From contig JAEZWF010000033.1 in NCBI GenBank assembly GCA_023420415.1, positions 62,001-126,000 of the forward strand: DNA of 64,000 nucleotides, read 5' to 3'. The stretch is from Actinomycetes bacterium. GTDB lineage: Bacteria > Actinomycetota > Actinomycetes > Actinomycetales > Dermatophilaceae. Shown one piece after another: positions 1 to 6,840 of this stretch. A program made the position numbers and the translations under genes. The notes under the pieces are model-generated. The model ran no database searches. It had not been told where the DNA came from and was given only the letters and a program-made list of their open reading frames with translations. How positions within the stretch are numbered: the stretch's first letter is position 1; each line of letters begins with the position of its first letter.

Positions 1-750
1 CGGATCGTGGCGGCCAACGCACTGTCGGATGTCTATGCCATGGGTGGGCGGCCGGTGCTGGCGATCAACCTCGTGGGGTGGCCCCGGTCGATGCTCCCGA
101 TGGAGCTGCTGCGTGAGGTGCTGCGCGGTGGGTTGGACGTGGCCGGGGCGGTCGGGTGCGCCGTGGCTGGTGGTCACTCAATCGACGACCCGGAGCCGAA
201 GTACGGCATGGCCGTGACCGGGCTGGCCGACCCGAACCGGTTGCTGCGCAACGACTCTGCGGCCGCTGGCCTGCCGATCACACTGACCAAGCCGATCGGG
301 GTCGGCCTGCTCAACAACCGGCACAAGGCGACAGGGGAGGTGTTCCCGCAGGCGATCTCGTCCATGGTTGCGTTGAACGATGACGCCTCGACGGCCGCGC
401 TCGCGGCGGGAGCGCGGGCGGCGACGGATGTGACGGGGTTCGGGCTGCTGGGGCACCTGTGGAAGATGCTGCGGGCGTCAGGGGTGGGCGCCGAGCTCGA
501 GGTCGGTGCCGTGCCGGTGCTGGAGGGTGCGCGGGAGGCGTTGCGCGACGGGTACGTCAGCGGCGGGACGCGTCGCAACCTCGACTGGGTGCGGCCCCAC
601 GTCGACGCGGATTCCGGTGTGGGAGAGGACGATCTGCTGCTGTTGGCCGACGCCCAGACCAGCGGCGGGCTGTTGGTCGTGGGCGAGGTGCCGGGTTACC
701 CGGTGATCGGGCGCACCACGGCAGGTGACGCGCGCATCTCGCTGCGCTGA
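1..750 (+). CDS. selD: Selenide, water dikinase (selenophosphate synthase), 5' truncated by window edge
   Basis: Makes selenophosphate from selenide and ATP, the selenium donor for selenocysteine tRNA and selenouridine. The reading frame is open from base 1 (R-I-V-A-A-N-A-L-S-D-V-Y-A-M-G-G), matching the conserved segment after the catalytic N-terminus of the AIRS/PurM-like family, so about 250 of a usual 320-350 residues are present. Visible family marks are AANALSDVYAMGG, AGGHSIDDPEPKYG, the TKPIGVG stretch, the TDVTGFGLLGH motif and DAQTSGGLL near the end. The N-terminal Cys/Sec loop lies outside the window, so whether this is a Sec or Cys form cannot be told. No other selenium gene is visible here. 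Confidence 0.93.
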   Translation, partial: RIVAANALSDVYAMGGRPVLAINLVGWPRSMLPMELLREVLRGGLDVAGAVGCAVAGGHSIDDPEPKYGMAVTGLADPNRLLRNDSAAAGLPITLTKPIGVGLLNNRHKATGEVFPQAISSMVALNDDASTAALAAGARAATDVTGFGLLGHLWKMLRASGVGAELEVGAVPVLEGAREALRDGYVSGGTRRNLDWVRPHVDADSGVGEDDLLLLADAQTSGGLLVVGEVPGYPVIGRTTAGDARISLR

Positions 751-751
751 G

Positions 752-759
752 CGGCATAC
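752..759. repeat. First copy of the over-represented octamer CGGCATAC
   Basis: This is the leftmost intergenic copy of a word found by eye about 48 times in the window in both orientations. It sits two bases after the selD stop. The set as a whole is described under findings. Confidence 0.5.
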
Positions 760-874
760 CCTCGGTTCTCACCCCTGTGCCGGAGGATGCGGGCGCGGCT
801 GACCGCTATCGTGCCTGCGTCGGGCGTCAGTCTCCGGTTGCAGAACCGGGCGAGGGCGTGAAGATGGGGGAGCG

Positions 875-1375
875 ATGTCGGGGAAGAGCTGGCGTTGGTG
901 GTCCGCACGGGGCGCGGTCGCGGTGGCCGCGCTCGTGGTCTTCGTCGCGCTGAGCCGGTTGTGGAGCTACGCGACCGCCGATGACCCGGCCATCGTGGAG
1001 CAACCGGAGATCGTGGCGGTGGGCAGCTCCGCGTGCGCGCACATGCACCAGGCCGCGGCAGCCGCCGCCGTGGGACGTGGCGCCACCGTCGCCCAGAAGG
1101 TCGGCGCCATCAACGCCCAGAACGACGCGGTCGTGGGCATGGTGACCCAGCTGGAGGCGTTGGGGTCGGACCGGCTCGACAGCGACCAACCCGCGGCCGA
1201 ATGGGTCGAGGACTGGCAGCGGCTGGTCAAGGTCCGCGACGACTACGCGCGCGGGCTCGCCTCGGGGAAGACCAAGCCGTTCGTGGTGCCCACGATCGAC
1301 GGCCACAGCCTGGTGGACCGGCTCAACAACTCCGGCATCAACTGCCGTGTGCCGTTGACTCTCCTGAGCCCCTGA
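875..1375 (+). CDS. Hypothetical membrane-anchored or secreted protein
   Basis: I do not recognise the family. The 166-residue product starts with a short basic segment (MSGKSWRWWSARG) and a hydrophobic stretch at about residues 13-30, giving a signal anchor with no obvious lipobox. The remainder is predicted extracytoplasmic. It has two Cys (around residues 54 and 156) and ends SGINCRVPLTLLSP. A purine-rich GGGGGAG lies just upstream of the ATG. A second, diverged copy of its last 58 or so codons occurs at about 2085-2260, and both copies are followed within about 100 bp by a tRNA-Ala 3' fragment. This suggests the gene is the ancestral neighbour of the tRNA locus. Confidence 0.75.
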   Translation: MSGKSWRWWSARGAVAVAALVVFVALSRLWSYATADDPAIVEQPEIVAVGSSACAHMHQAAAAAAVGRGATVAQKVGAINAQNDAVVGMVTQLEALGSDRLDSDQPAAEWVEDWQRLVKVRDDYARGLASGKTKPFVVPTIDGHSLVDRLNNSGINCRVPLTLLSP

Positions 1376-1416
1376 GGCTGCAGGGCCGACGGTACGACGT
1401 TCGCGCACTTTGCCAT

Positions 1417-1444
1417 GGGTCGCGCATCGGCAGCTACGCGACCC
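1417..1444 (+). terminator. Hairpin downstream of the 875-1375 gene
   Basis: GGGTCGCG (1417-1424) and CGCGACCC (1437-1444) form a perfect 8-bp stem with a 12-base loop, 41 bases after the stop codon. There is no T-tract, so function as a terminator is only plausible. Confidence 0.35.
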
Positions 1445-1473
1445 GTGTCGAACTGCGCGACCGTCAAATCTGT

Positions 1474-1517
1474 GGTGGAGCCAAGGGGACTCGAACCCCT
1501 AACCCCCTGCTTGCAAA
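1474..1517 (-). repeat. Displaced tRNA-Ala 3' end (att remnant 1)
   Basis: These 44 bases are identical to 6257-6300, the 3' half of the intact tRNA-Ala(TGC) gene from anticodon loop to discriminator base plus two flanking bases. Identity stops abruptly after the anticodon loop: the tRNA continues GCAGG while this copy continues CTCAGCC. That is the scar left when a tyrosine-recombinase element integrates into a tRNA 3' end and carries a replacement 3' end. It cannot encode a tRNA. Confidence 0.85.
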
Positions 1518-1730
1518 CTCAGCCCGATGCCGTCGTCCGGCGTCGTTTGCGCGTGTGGTGCTGCGTCAGATGCCACCTGATCGCGCCGGTTGGGTGCGTC
1601 GTTGCTGTACTCGTTGCAGTACTTCAGGACTGTCGAGACGCCACCCAGATCCGCCAGATTGTCGGTGCGCGCTGTCACAGTCAGCTCGACGTTGGTCCGA
1701 GGTGGACCACCCACGAACCGGGAGGAAGTC

Positions 1731-2009
1731 ATGGCAGTCGAGATCACGCACATCAGGCTTTCAGGCGGGTACGGCCACGAGCACATTGTGCTCTACCGAT
1801 GGCGCAACATCAGCAGTGGCGAGTCCGGCTCCAGCGACAAGCCAGCGATGGTTGCATGGGTCGAGGCTCCCCAGAATCGAGCGTATGTGGGGAGTGGAGC
1901 TGCGCGAGCCGAAGTCGGTGTCGTTCGTCCCACCTATGGCCAGCCCTACCTCCGCACGTATGCCGACGGCCAATGGACGAATAACCTTCTTGCACTGCCG
2001 CACTTCTAG
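1731..2009 (+). CDS. DUF3892 family small protein
   Basis: The 92-residue product begins MAVEITHIRLSGGYGHEHI and ends YLRTYADGQWTNNLLALPHF. Both ends match the DUF3892 pattern (ITHIRLSGG..HEHI, MVAW, YLRTYADG.W..NLLALP). The function of the family is not known to me; such genes are common singletons in actinobacteria and on mobile elements. The start is set by a strong GGGAGGAAG 5-7 bases upstream. It lies between two tRNA-Ala 3' remnants, so it was probably brought in by an integrative element. Confidence 0.8.
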   Translation: MAVEITHIRLSGGYGHEHIVLYRWRNISSGESGSSDKPAMVAWVEAPQNRAYVGSGAARAEVGVVRPTYGQPYLRTYADGQWTNNLLALPHF

Positions 2010-2065
2010 CGTCAATGCGGTCCAGCCAGCGCATATCGGTGAGCATGGAGTGGTAGCGCGCGGTC

Positions 2066-2260
2066 GTGCCCCTCGGAGCGTCGTGGGTCGAGGACTGGCA
2101 GCGCCTGGTGAAGGTGCGCGACGACTACGCGCGGGCGTTGGCGGCCGGCAAGGCGAAGGCGGCGTTCGTGGTGCCGGTGGTGGACGGCCGGAGCCTGGTC
2201 GACCGGCTTCACAACTCCGGCATCAACTGCCGCGTCCCTCTGGTTCTGCTCAGCCCCTGA
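2066..2260 (+). pseudogene. Truncated second copy of the 875-1375 gene (C-terminal part only)
   Basis: From about 2085 the translation (WVEDWQRLVKVRDDYAR... to SGINCRVPLVLLSP) aligns end to end with the last 58 or so residues of the 166-residue protein at 875-1375, with substitutions at both DNA and protein level. The N-terminal anchor and about 100 residues are missing and no convincing ribosome-binding site is present. The divergence argues against a recent tandem duplication. It looks like a homologous tail from a related chromosome, brought in or left behind by recombination at the tRNA-Ala site. Confidence 0.75.
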
Positions 2261-2270
2261 GGGCCCGCGT

Positions 2271-2315
2271 TTCGAGGTAAAAACGCGCCGGATTCCCGGG
2301 CGTTTCTACCTCGAA
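2271..2315. terminator. Long near-perfect hairpin
   Basis: TTCGAGGTA (2271-2279) pairs with TACCTCGAA (2307-2315), and inside it AAACGC (2281-2286) pairs with GCGTTT (2300-2305), with one A/C mismatch between the two blocks. The 15-bp stem starts 11 bases after the stop of the truncated gene. It is probably that gene's original terminator, though no long T-run follows. Confidence 0.55.
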
Positions 2316-2330
2316 TCGGAGCTTCTGCTG

Positions 2331-2370
2331 TGGAGCCAAGGGGACTCGAACCCTGACCCCCTCTTGCAAA
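2331..2370 (-). repeat. Degenerate tRNA-Ala 3' end (att remnant 2)
   Basis: TGGAGCCAAGGGGACTCGAA followed by a slightly altered ACCCTGACCCCCTCTTGCAAA reproduces the 3' half of tRNA-Ala(TGC) at 6259-6300 with a few indels or changes. As in remnant 1 the match ends right after GCAAA, followed by CTCGGAGCC (remnant 1 continues CTCAGCC). The similar junctions suggest two related elements or the same attP. Being more eroded than remnant 1, this copy is free of tRNA function. Confidence 0.8.
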
Positions 2371-2709
2371 CTCGGAGCCTGAACGTCGCCAAGCATCGCC
2401 TGAGTACGAAGCGGCGCAACAGCCGTCAGGTGAGCGGCCTTCTCAGAGGCACCGTTGCCGTACTTTGCTGGGGTACTCCGGTCCCGGGTCCCCGTTGCCT
2501 GCAGTCCCGCTTCCAGCGCGTCTTGCGGAGTCTGCGCCACACCTTTGTTGCCTCGCGCCGCTCAAGGGTCACGACCGCAAGGTCTCGACCTCGCCTAGGC
2601 GTGGGTGGTTGACCCCACACTCGTCCACAGGAGCGATCAGCCTGCCCAGTTGTCCACAGCCCGGCCCCGCCTACGCAGCCGTGTCAGTCACCTCAGAGAG
2701 AATGCGGTC
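2371..2709. other. Non-coding leader of the methyltransferase gene
   Basis: About 340 bases with no gene I can support. Frames that stay open here lack plausible starts and look random. It contains a TTGTCCACA-like DnaA-box sequence near 2649 and a purine-rich GAGAGAA just before the ATG at 2710. A weak TTGACC at about 2609 could be a -35 element, but its -10 partner is poor. Confidence 0.4.
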
Positions 2710-4317
2710 ATGGCAGGCTTCGTAGCGAAATCATCCCCCACCGACGACAAGCTGCGCGGTGGGTACTACACCCCTGCTCCCATCGCCAAATTCGTGAGCG
2801 ACTGGGTCGCGCTGGCTGGCTCTCGACTCTTGGAACCTTCCTGCGGGGACGGCAACATCCTCGCTGAACTCGCGGAGCAGTCCTCTGAGGCCATCGGTGT
2901 TGAGCTCTTCCCTGAAGAGGCTGCCAAGGCCAGCCAACGGACGGGCCTTGACGTCACAGCGGGAGATTTCTTCTCCTGGTTTAAAGCTGACAAGCATGGG
3001 GCCTTCGACGGCGTCGCCGGCAATCCGCCATACATCCGATTCGGGCATTGGGCAGAACCAAGCCGAGAGTTGGCTCTGGCATTCATGTGCTCGGCCGGAC
3101 TCCATCCAAACAAGTTGACGAACGCCTGGGTGCCTTTCGTCGTGGCCTCTGTCGAGGCAGCCAGAGAGGGTGGCCGGATCGGCCTAGTCCTGCCCGCCGA
3201 GTTGATGCAGGTCGGTTACGCGTCCGAGCTCCGGCAGTACTTGATCGACCATTGCTCCGCCGTCACCGTCGTTTGCTTCCAACGCCTGGTCTTCCCGGGC
3301 ATCCTGCAAGAAGTGGTCTTGTTGCTTGCTGTCAAGGGGGTCGGACCTGCTGGAATCCAGATCCTCGAGGTCGAGGATGCGAATGCACTCGCTGACCTAG
3401 ATGTGGACCTGAACCCCCAGGTGCGAGCCCCCTTGCACGAGCGGGAGAAGTGGACCAAATACTTCCTTGATCTGGCGGAGATCGAGTCTCTGCGAGCCCT
3501 ACGTGCTGACGACCGTCTGACCCAGCTGGAACACTTCGCTTCAGTCGATGTCGGCGTGGTCACAGGTCGAAACAGCTTCTTCGTCATGACTCCCGAGGAG
3601 GCGAAGGAGCACAAGGTCGAAGACCTGACCATCCCTCTCGTGGCGCGCAGCGCCCAATTGGCTGGCGTTACTTACGCCGAGACCGACCATGCTGACTTCG
3701 CGGCCAACGGCGGCAAGACCTTGCTGCTGGATGCGCGGGGCACAAGCCCGGAACTTCACGCAGGCCTAGCGTCCTATATCTCTCTGGGGGAGGAGCACGG
3801 CGTGCACACCGGCTACAAGTGCCGGATAAGGAAGCAATGGTGGGTGGTTCCGTCCATCTGGCAAGCCGATGCCTTCATGTTGCGTCAGATCCATACTCAC
3901 CCACGAATCGTTGCCAATCTGACGAACGCGACGAGCACCGACACTGTCCACCGCATGCGGGTTGTTGAAGGTGTCGATGCCTCCAAGCTGGCTGCCGTTG
4001 CAATGAACAGTATTACATTTGCGGTAAGCGAGATCGTGGGGCGCAGTTACGGGGGAGGCATTCTTGAGCTGGAACCGTCTGAGGCTGAAGAGCTCCCGGT
4101 GCCTGATCCCGCGCTGATTCCCGACCACGTCGTCGCAAGGGTTAACGAGCTGGTTCGCGAAAAGCGGATCGAAGAGGCTATCGACGCTGTCGACCAGGCC
4201 GTGCTAATCGACAAGCTCGGGTTTGCCTCCCAGGAGGTGCTATCTGCCAGGTCTGCTTGGCGCACACTCCGTGACCGACGCAACAGCCGAGGGAAGCGCA
4301 AGAAGGACGCCGCCTGA
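2710..4317 (+). CDS. DNA adenine-N6 methyltransferase (type II R-M / Eco57I-TaqI-like)
   Basis: A 535-residue class I methyltransferase predicted to methylate adenine N6 in DNA. Residues 17-22 (GGYYTP) fit the Phe/Tyr-containing motif X. Residues 42-48 (EPSCGDG) are the SAM-binding motif I, and NPPYIRF at about residue 105 is the catalytic motif IV that flips and methylates adenine. The remaining C-terminal part would carry the target-recognition domain. The ATG at 2710 is chosen over an in-frame start at 2605 because GAGAGAA precedes it and homology begins there. Codon use is clearly less GC-rich than the flanking core genes. The stop directly abuts the stop of the convergent PLD nuclease gene, and the pair lies between tRNA-Ala remnants and a dead integrase, indicating a mobile modification gene. 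Confidence 0.88.
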   Translation: MAGFVAKSSPTDDKLRGGYYTPAPIAKFVSDWVALAGSRLLEPSCGDGNILAELAEQSSEAIGVELFPEEAAKASQRTGLDVTAGDFFSWFKADKHGAFDGVAGNPPYIRFGHWAEPSRELALAFMCSAGLHPNKLTNAWVPFVVASVEAAREGGRIGLVLPAELMQVGYASELRQYLIDHCSAVTVVCFQRLVFPGILQEVVLLLAVKGVGPAGIQILEVEDANALADLDVDLNPQVRAPLHEREKWTKYFLDLAEIESLRALRADDRLTQLEHFASVDVGVVTGRNSFFVMTPEEAKEHKVEDLTIPLVARSAQLAGVTYAETDHADFAANGGKTLLLDARGTSPELHAGLASYISLGEEHGVHTGYKCRIRKQWWVVPSIWQADAFMLRQIHTHPRIVANLTNATSTDTVHRMRVVEGVDASKLAAVAMNSITFAVSEIVGRSYGGGILELEPSEAEELPVPDPALIPDHVVARVNELVREKRIEEAIDAVDQAVLIDKLGFASQEVLSARSAWRTLRDRRNSRGKRKKDAA

Positions 4318-5514
4318 TCACGAAATGGTGAGCCGGAAGGTACCGTCCGACAGCTGCTCGATCTCAAGCCTGCGACCGGTCATGTCGGTCTGTTGGAAGT
4401 CCGGTGTCAGCGGCTCCAGGTGGAGGGTCGAGGTGTAGTTGTTCTGGGCTGCTTCGCGGTTGGACGCGTAGGTCACCTGAAAGTCCCTGAGACCGAGGTG
4501 CACTCCGTTGACCGTCGTGTCCATCGGGATGGTGGCCCTGTCCATCGGCTGACCCGTCGCTGTGACCTCTGGCGTCCATGTGGCGTTCTGGAAGAGGACG
4601 TTTCGAAAATACGTGCGTTGGTCGATCTGACCGCGATAGTCACCCTGGACCAGGGTTACGGCCCCGCGCTGGTTTCCAGCTCCCTTGCGCTGCGCGTCTG
4701 AGGCGGAGAGTGGCTTGCTCCAATGCTGCACCACGGTTGGGGGCTGTACCGGCGCCGGCGTTGTGGGAGCAGGAGCAGCTGGGGGCGAAACGGAGGCGCT
4801 TGTTGCAGCTGTCACCCCAGTCGCTGGAGCCTTGGTCGCCGGAGGGATCTTGATCAGTGGATCAAGGGAGACGGTGCCCGTGCCCTTGGCCTTGCCGGAC
4901 TTCGGCTGCGAAGGCGTTCTTGCCGGCGGCGGCGCTGGGGTTACGTCGATGATGCTCGCAGCTACCAGCGCATCGAGGTCTGCGGACGCTGAGAACGGAT
5001 AGAAGCCATCAGGTGAAGCCGCGAACCACGCATCGATGGCGTCCGAGATGGATGTCAGCACCTTGTGAGGGTCACCCTCCTTGGTGTCGAGAATGATTCC
5101 GGACTCGACGTGCTTGGACGCTACCCCGGCCGCTGTCAGATTTGCCGATCCAACATAGGCGGCGGCGGAGCCATCAGCGCGCTCAAAGTGGAAGACCTTG
5201 GGGTGGAAGAAGCCACTTGAAAAGCTGACCACTCCCAGACTGAGTGCCCCCCTGGGCGGCCCCGCGATTGCCAGTAGGTCCTCGAGCGCAGACCTGAGCG
5301 TCTGACCGTCGTTGGAGCCGATGAGGATTCGCGTGACTCCGTCCTCGGTGGTAAGGCGGTGCAGGGTGGGCTCGAAGTAGCCCAGCGCCGCCGATCCGAA
5401 GAATCCGGTTTGGACACGGACAGAGACGACCGAGGTGTCCTTGATGAGAACCTGGTTGAGCCACGTACCCAGGGCTTGCTTGGGGTCACGTGAACCCGTA
5501 TCGATGAACCGCAC
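4318..5514 (-). CDS. PLD-superfamily nuclease, candidate restriction endonuclease
   Basis: A 398-residue protein with an N-terminal phospholipase D-like domain (about residues 1-170). It carries one HxK half-site (FFHPKVFHF, H104 and K106), then YVGSANLTAAG (S123, N125) and E137, as in single-HKD nucleases of the NgoFVII/BfiI type that dimerise to build one active site. A Pro/Ala/Thr-rich linker (about 190-290) leads to a beta-rich C-terminal domain that could recognise DNA. BfiI has the same layout, but I cannot confirm a B3 fold by eye. The start is GTG at 5514. The frame stays open upstream to 5580 without another start codon, so the N-terminus may be truncated. Its stop immediately abuts that of the adenine methyltransferase gene (TGATCA at the joint), suggesting a functional pair. 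Confidence 0.75.
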   Translation of the reverse strand: MRFIDTGSRDPKQALGTWLNQVLIKDTSVVSVRVQTGFFGSAALGYFEPTLHRLTTEDGVTRILIGSNDGQTLRSALEDLLAIAGPPRGALSLGVVSFSSGFFHPKVFHFERADGSAAAYVGSANLTAAGVASKHVESGIILDTKEGDPHKVLTSISDAIDAWFAASPDGFYPFSASADLDALVAASIIDVTPAPPPARTPSQPKSGKAKGTGTVSLDPLIKIPPATKAPATGVTAATSASVSPPAAPAPTTPAPVQPPTVVQHWSKPLSASDAQRKGAGNQRGAVTLVQGDYRGQIDQRTYFRNVLFQNATWTPEVTATGQPMDRATIPMDTTVNGVHLGLRDFQVTYASNREAAQNNYTSTLHLEPLTPDFQQTDMTGRRLEIEQLSDGTFRLTIS

Positions 5515-5730
5515 GACCGGAGCATCTTGGATGGGTAGACCCCCTGCAAGCGAATCATGAAAAAGGGACCGGACGGTCTAGGGATCTCCGTGGTTCCGTC
5601 GTCGGCCGAGGACGGCGCGCCAGCGCCGCCCGCAGGCCGAGAGCCGGCGCAGCCGGCGTCTTGATCTCTTAGAGGTCAATTCGGCAGCGCGGTGCAGTCG
5701 CCCGATAGTCAGGCGCTGCGCGATCCGTCG
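5515..5730. other. Spacer between nuclease gene and integrase remnant
   Basis: About 215 bases with no supportable gene. The nuclease frame continues open to 5580 without a start codon. The rest is GC-rich and structured, and may be the destroyed N-terminal part of the integrase. Confidence 0.4.
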
Positions 5731-6178
5731 ACGAGGCCCGAGAGTTCCTCGAGCCCGCAAAGGGGAACGGGAACCCGCTCTACGCGGGATACGTGCTGAT
5801 GCTCATTCTCGGCCTTCGTCGCGGCGAGTTGCTCGGACTCGGTTGGGACAATCTCGACCTCGACGAACGCGAGGCGCACATCGTCGGGCAGGTTCAGCGC
5901 GTCCAGAACGGACTCGTTCACCGCCCGACCAAGACGCACTCTTCGGATGCTCCGCTCCCTCCCGGACCTCTGTGTCGAGGCATTCAAGCACCAGCGTGGT
6001 GTTGAGAACACCTTGCCCAGCGCCGCGGGGCCGGCGTCGAACTCAAGCAGGCTGGTCCACGACCCGATTCGGCGACGTGCGGCACAGAAAGATCGCGGTC
6101 ACGATGGACATGGACTCGCAGGTCTCGTCGACCTCCACGCAGGACGCTCTCAAGAAGTTTGGCGAGGCCTTCAGATGA
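5731..6178 (+). pseudogene. Decayed phage-type tyrosine integrase
   Basis: One frame from about 5731 reads DEAREFLEPAKGNGNPLYAG and on to LILGLRRGELLGLGWDNLDL, then HRPTKTHSSDAPLP, the typical catalytic-domain start of actinophage integrases (LGLRRGE carries the first catalytic Arg). A short deletion near 5957 shifts the frame to LPDLCVEAFKHQRG. The stretch that should carry the HxxR box is missing. The tail reappears in another frame as KIAVTMDMDSQVSSTSTQ then DALKKFGEAF, where the nucleophilic Tyr expected in TMDIY is Asp. The N-terminus, HxxR box and Tyr are all lost, so the element cannot excise on its own. It ends 80 bp from the intact tRNA-Ala, the normal place for its integrase. Confidence 0.85.
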
Positions 6179-6218
6179 CCACGACTGCAGTACTTTGCAA
6201 GCAGTACAGGCACGAAAG

Positions 6219-6248
6219 ACGCCCCTCCCGGTGATCGGAAAGGGGCTC
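6219..6248 (-). terminator. Intrinsic terminator of the tRNA-Ala transcript
   Basis: On the minus strand AGCCCCT and AGGGGCG form a stem around TTCCGATCACCGGG, followed by TCTTTCG, about 10 bases beyond the tRNA 3' end. Because the tRNA 3' flank was replaced by the element, this terminator was probably supplied by it. Confidence 0.6.
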
Positions 6249-6258
6249 TGATCGGGGG

Positions 6259-6331
6259 TGGAGCCAAGGGGACTCGAACCCCTAACCCCCTGCTTGCAAA
6301 GCAGGTGCGCTACCAATTGCGCCATGGCCCC
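6259..6331 (-). tRNA. tRNA-Ala(TGC)
   Basis: A 73-base gene read on the minus strand, starting GGGGCCATGGCGC and ending TTGGCTCCA. The anticodon loop CTTTGCAAG gives anticodon TGC. The acceptor stem GGGGCCA/TGGCTCC pairs with one G-T, the T-loop TTCGAGT is canonical, and CCA is not encoded. With tRNA-Ile it forms the usual actinobacterial pair downstream of gyrA. Its 3' half is the integration target duplicated at 1474-1517 and 2331-2370. Confidence 0.97.
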
Positions 6332-6374
6332 CGGTGGTCACCACGCGGCATACAAACCCGCGTGGCGGCCGGTG

Positions 6375-6494
6375 TCACTTCGGGGTGTCGGTCGCCTCCG
6401 CCCAGAGGTCCTTCTCGGCCTGCTGAGCCTTGAGCTTCTTCTGCAGGGCCGCGGCGCCGATGGCGGTCGCGATGAGGATCAGGAACTTCTTCAC
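6375..6494 (-). CDS. DLW-39 family microprotein
   Basis: A 39-codon gene with a GTG start: MKKFLILIATAIGAAALQKK, then LKAQQAEKDLWAEATDTPK. Exactly 39 residues with a DLW motif is the signature of the actinobacterial DLW-39 family, which occurs at this spot downstream of gyrA. It has a short hydrophobic N-terminal helix and a charged tail, so it may sit in the membrane; its function is unknown. A GGGAAGG lies 12 bases upstream of the start. It lies between the two tRNA genes on the same strand. Confidence 0.88.
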   Translation of the reverse strand: MKKFLILIATAIGAAALQKKLKAQQAEKDLWAEATDTPK

Positions 6495-6539
6495 GGCGGT
6501 CGCCTTCCCTCGAAGAGGAACCGCGGGGATCGGGATTGG

Positions 6540-6613
6540 TGGGCCTAACAGGACTTGAACCTGTGGCCTCTTCCTTATCAGGGAAGCGCTCTAACCGTCT
6601 GAGCTATAGGCCC
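6540..6613 (-). tRNA. tRNA-Ile(GAT)
   Basis: A 74-base gene on the minus strand, starting GGGCCTATAGCTCAGACGG and ending TTAGGCCCA, with anticodon GAT in CTGATAAG. The acceptor pairing GGGCCTA/TAGGCCC is perfect, and CCA is not encoded. Confidence 0.97.
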
Positions 6614-6739
6614 GTGAGCCCAATCTCCGCATGCGCCACGGGAGTGACGCGAGGCACGAGGTTACCCCACGCGCCGACCGTCCTCCAAAACGGTTCCGAG
6701 CAGCAGGTATGCCGCCCGCTCACCACCCGTGGACCGGCT

Positions 6740-6812
6740 CGCAAAACGGGGGTTGCGTGCGTGAAACGGGGGTGCGGGACACCCGTTTCATGACAGCAAC
6801 CCCCGTTTTGCG
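6740..6812. terminator. Nested double inverted repeat after the gyrA operon
   Basis: The outer arms CGCAAAACGGGGGTTGC (6740-6756) and GCAACCCCCGTTTTGCG (6796-6812) are a perfect 17-bp stem. The inner arms TGAAACGGG (6762-6770) and CCCGTTTCA (6782-6790) form a second stem. Each half carries two direct copies of AAACGGGGGT. It lies 28 bases past the stop of the DUF3566 gene. Termination is the simplest role, but the duplicated unit also looks like an operator. Confidence 0.6.
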
Positions 6813-6840
6813 GGAAGCGCCCGGGAGGCGGCGCGCGAGG

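Noticed and set aside
1476..1550. Possible additional tRNA-Ala gene
   Set aside because: Only the 3' half is present; the anticodon 5' arm, D-arm and 5' acceptor strand are missing.
2605..2709. 35-codon N-terminal extension of the methyltransferase
   Set aside because: No family similarity, and a good ribosome-binding site lies before ATG 2710.
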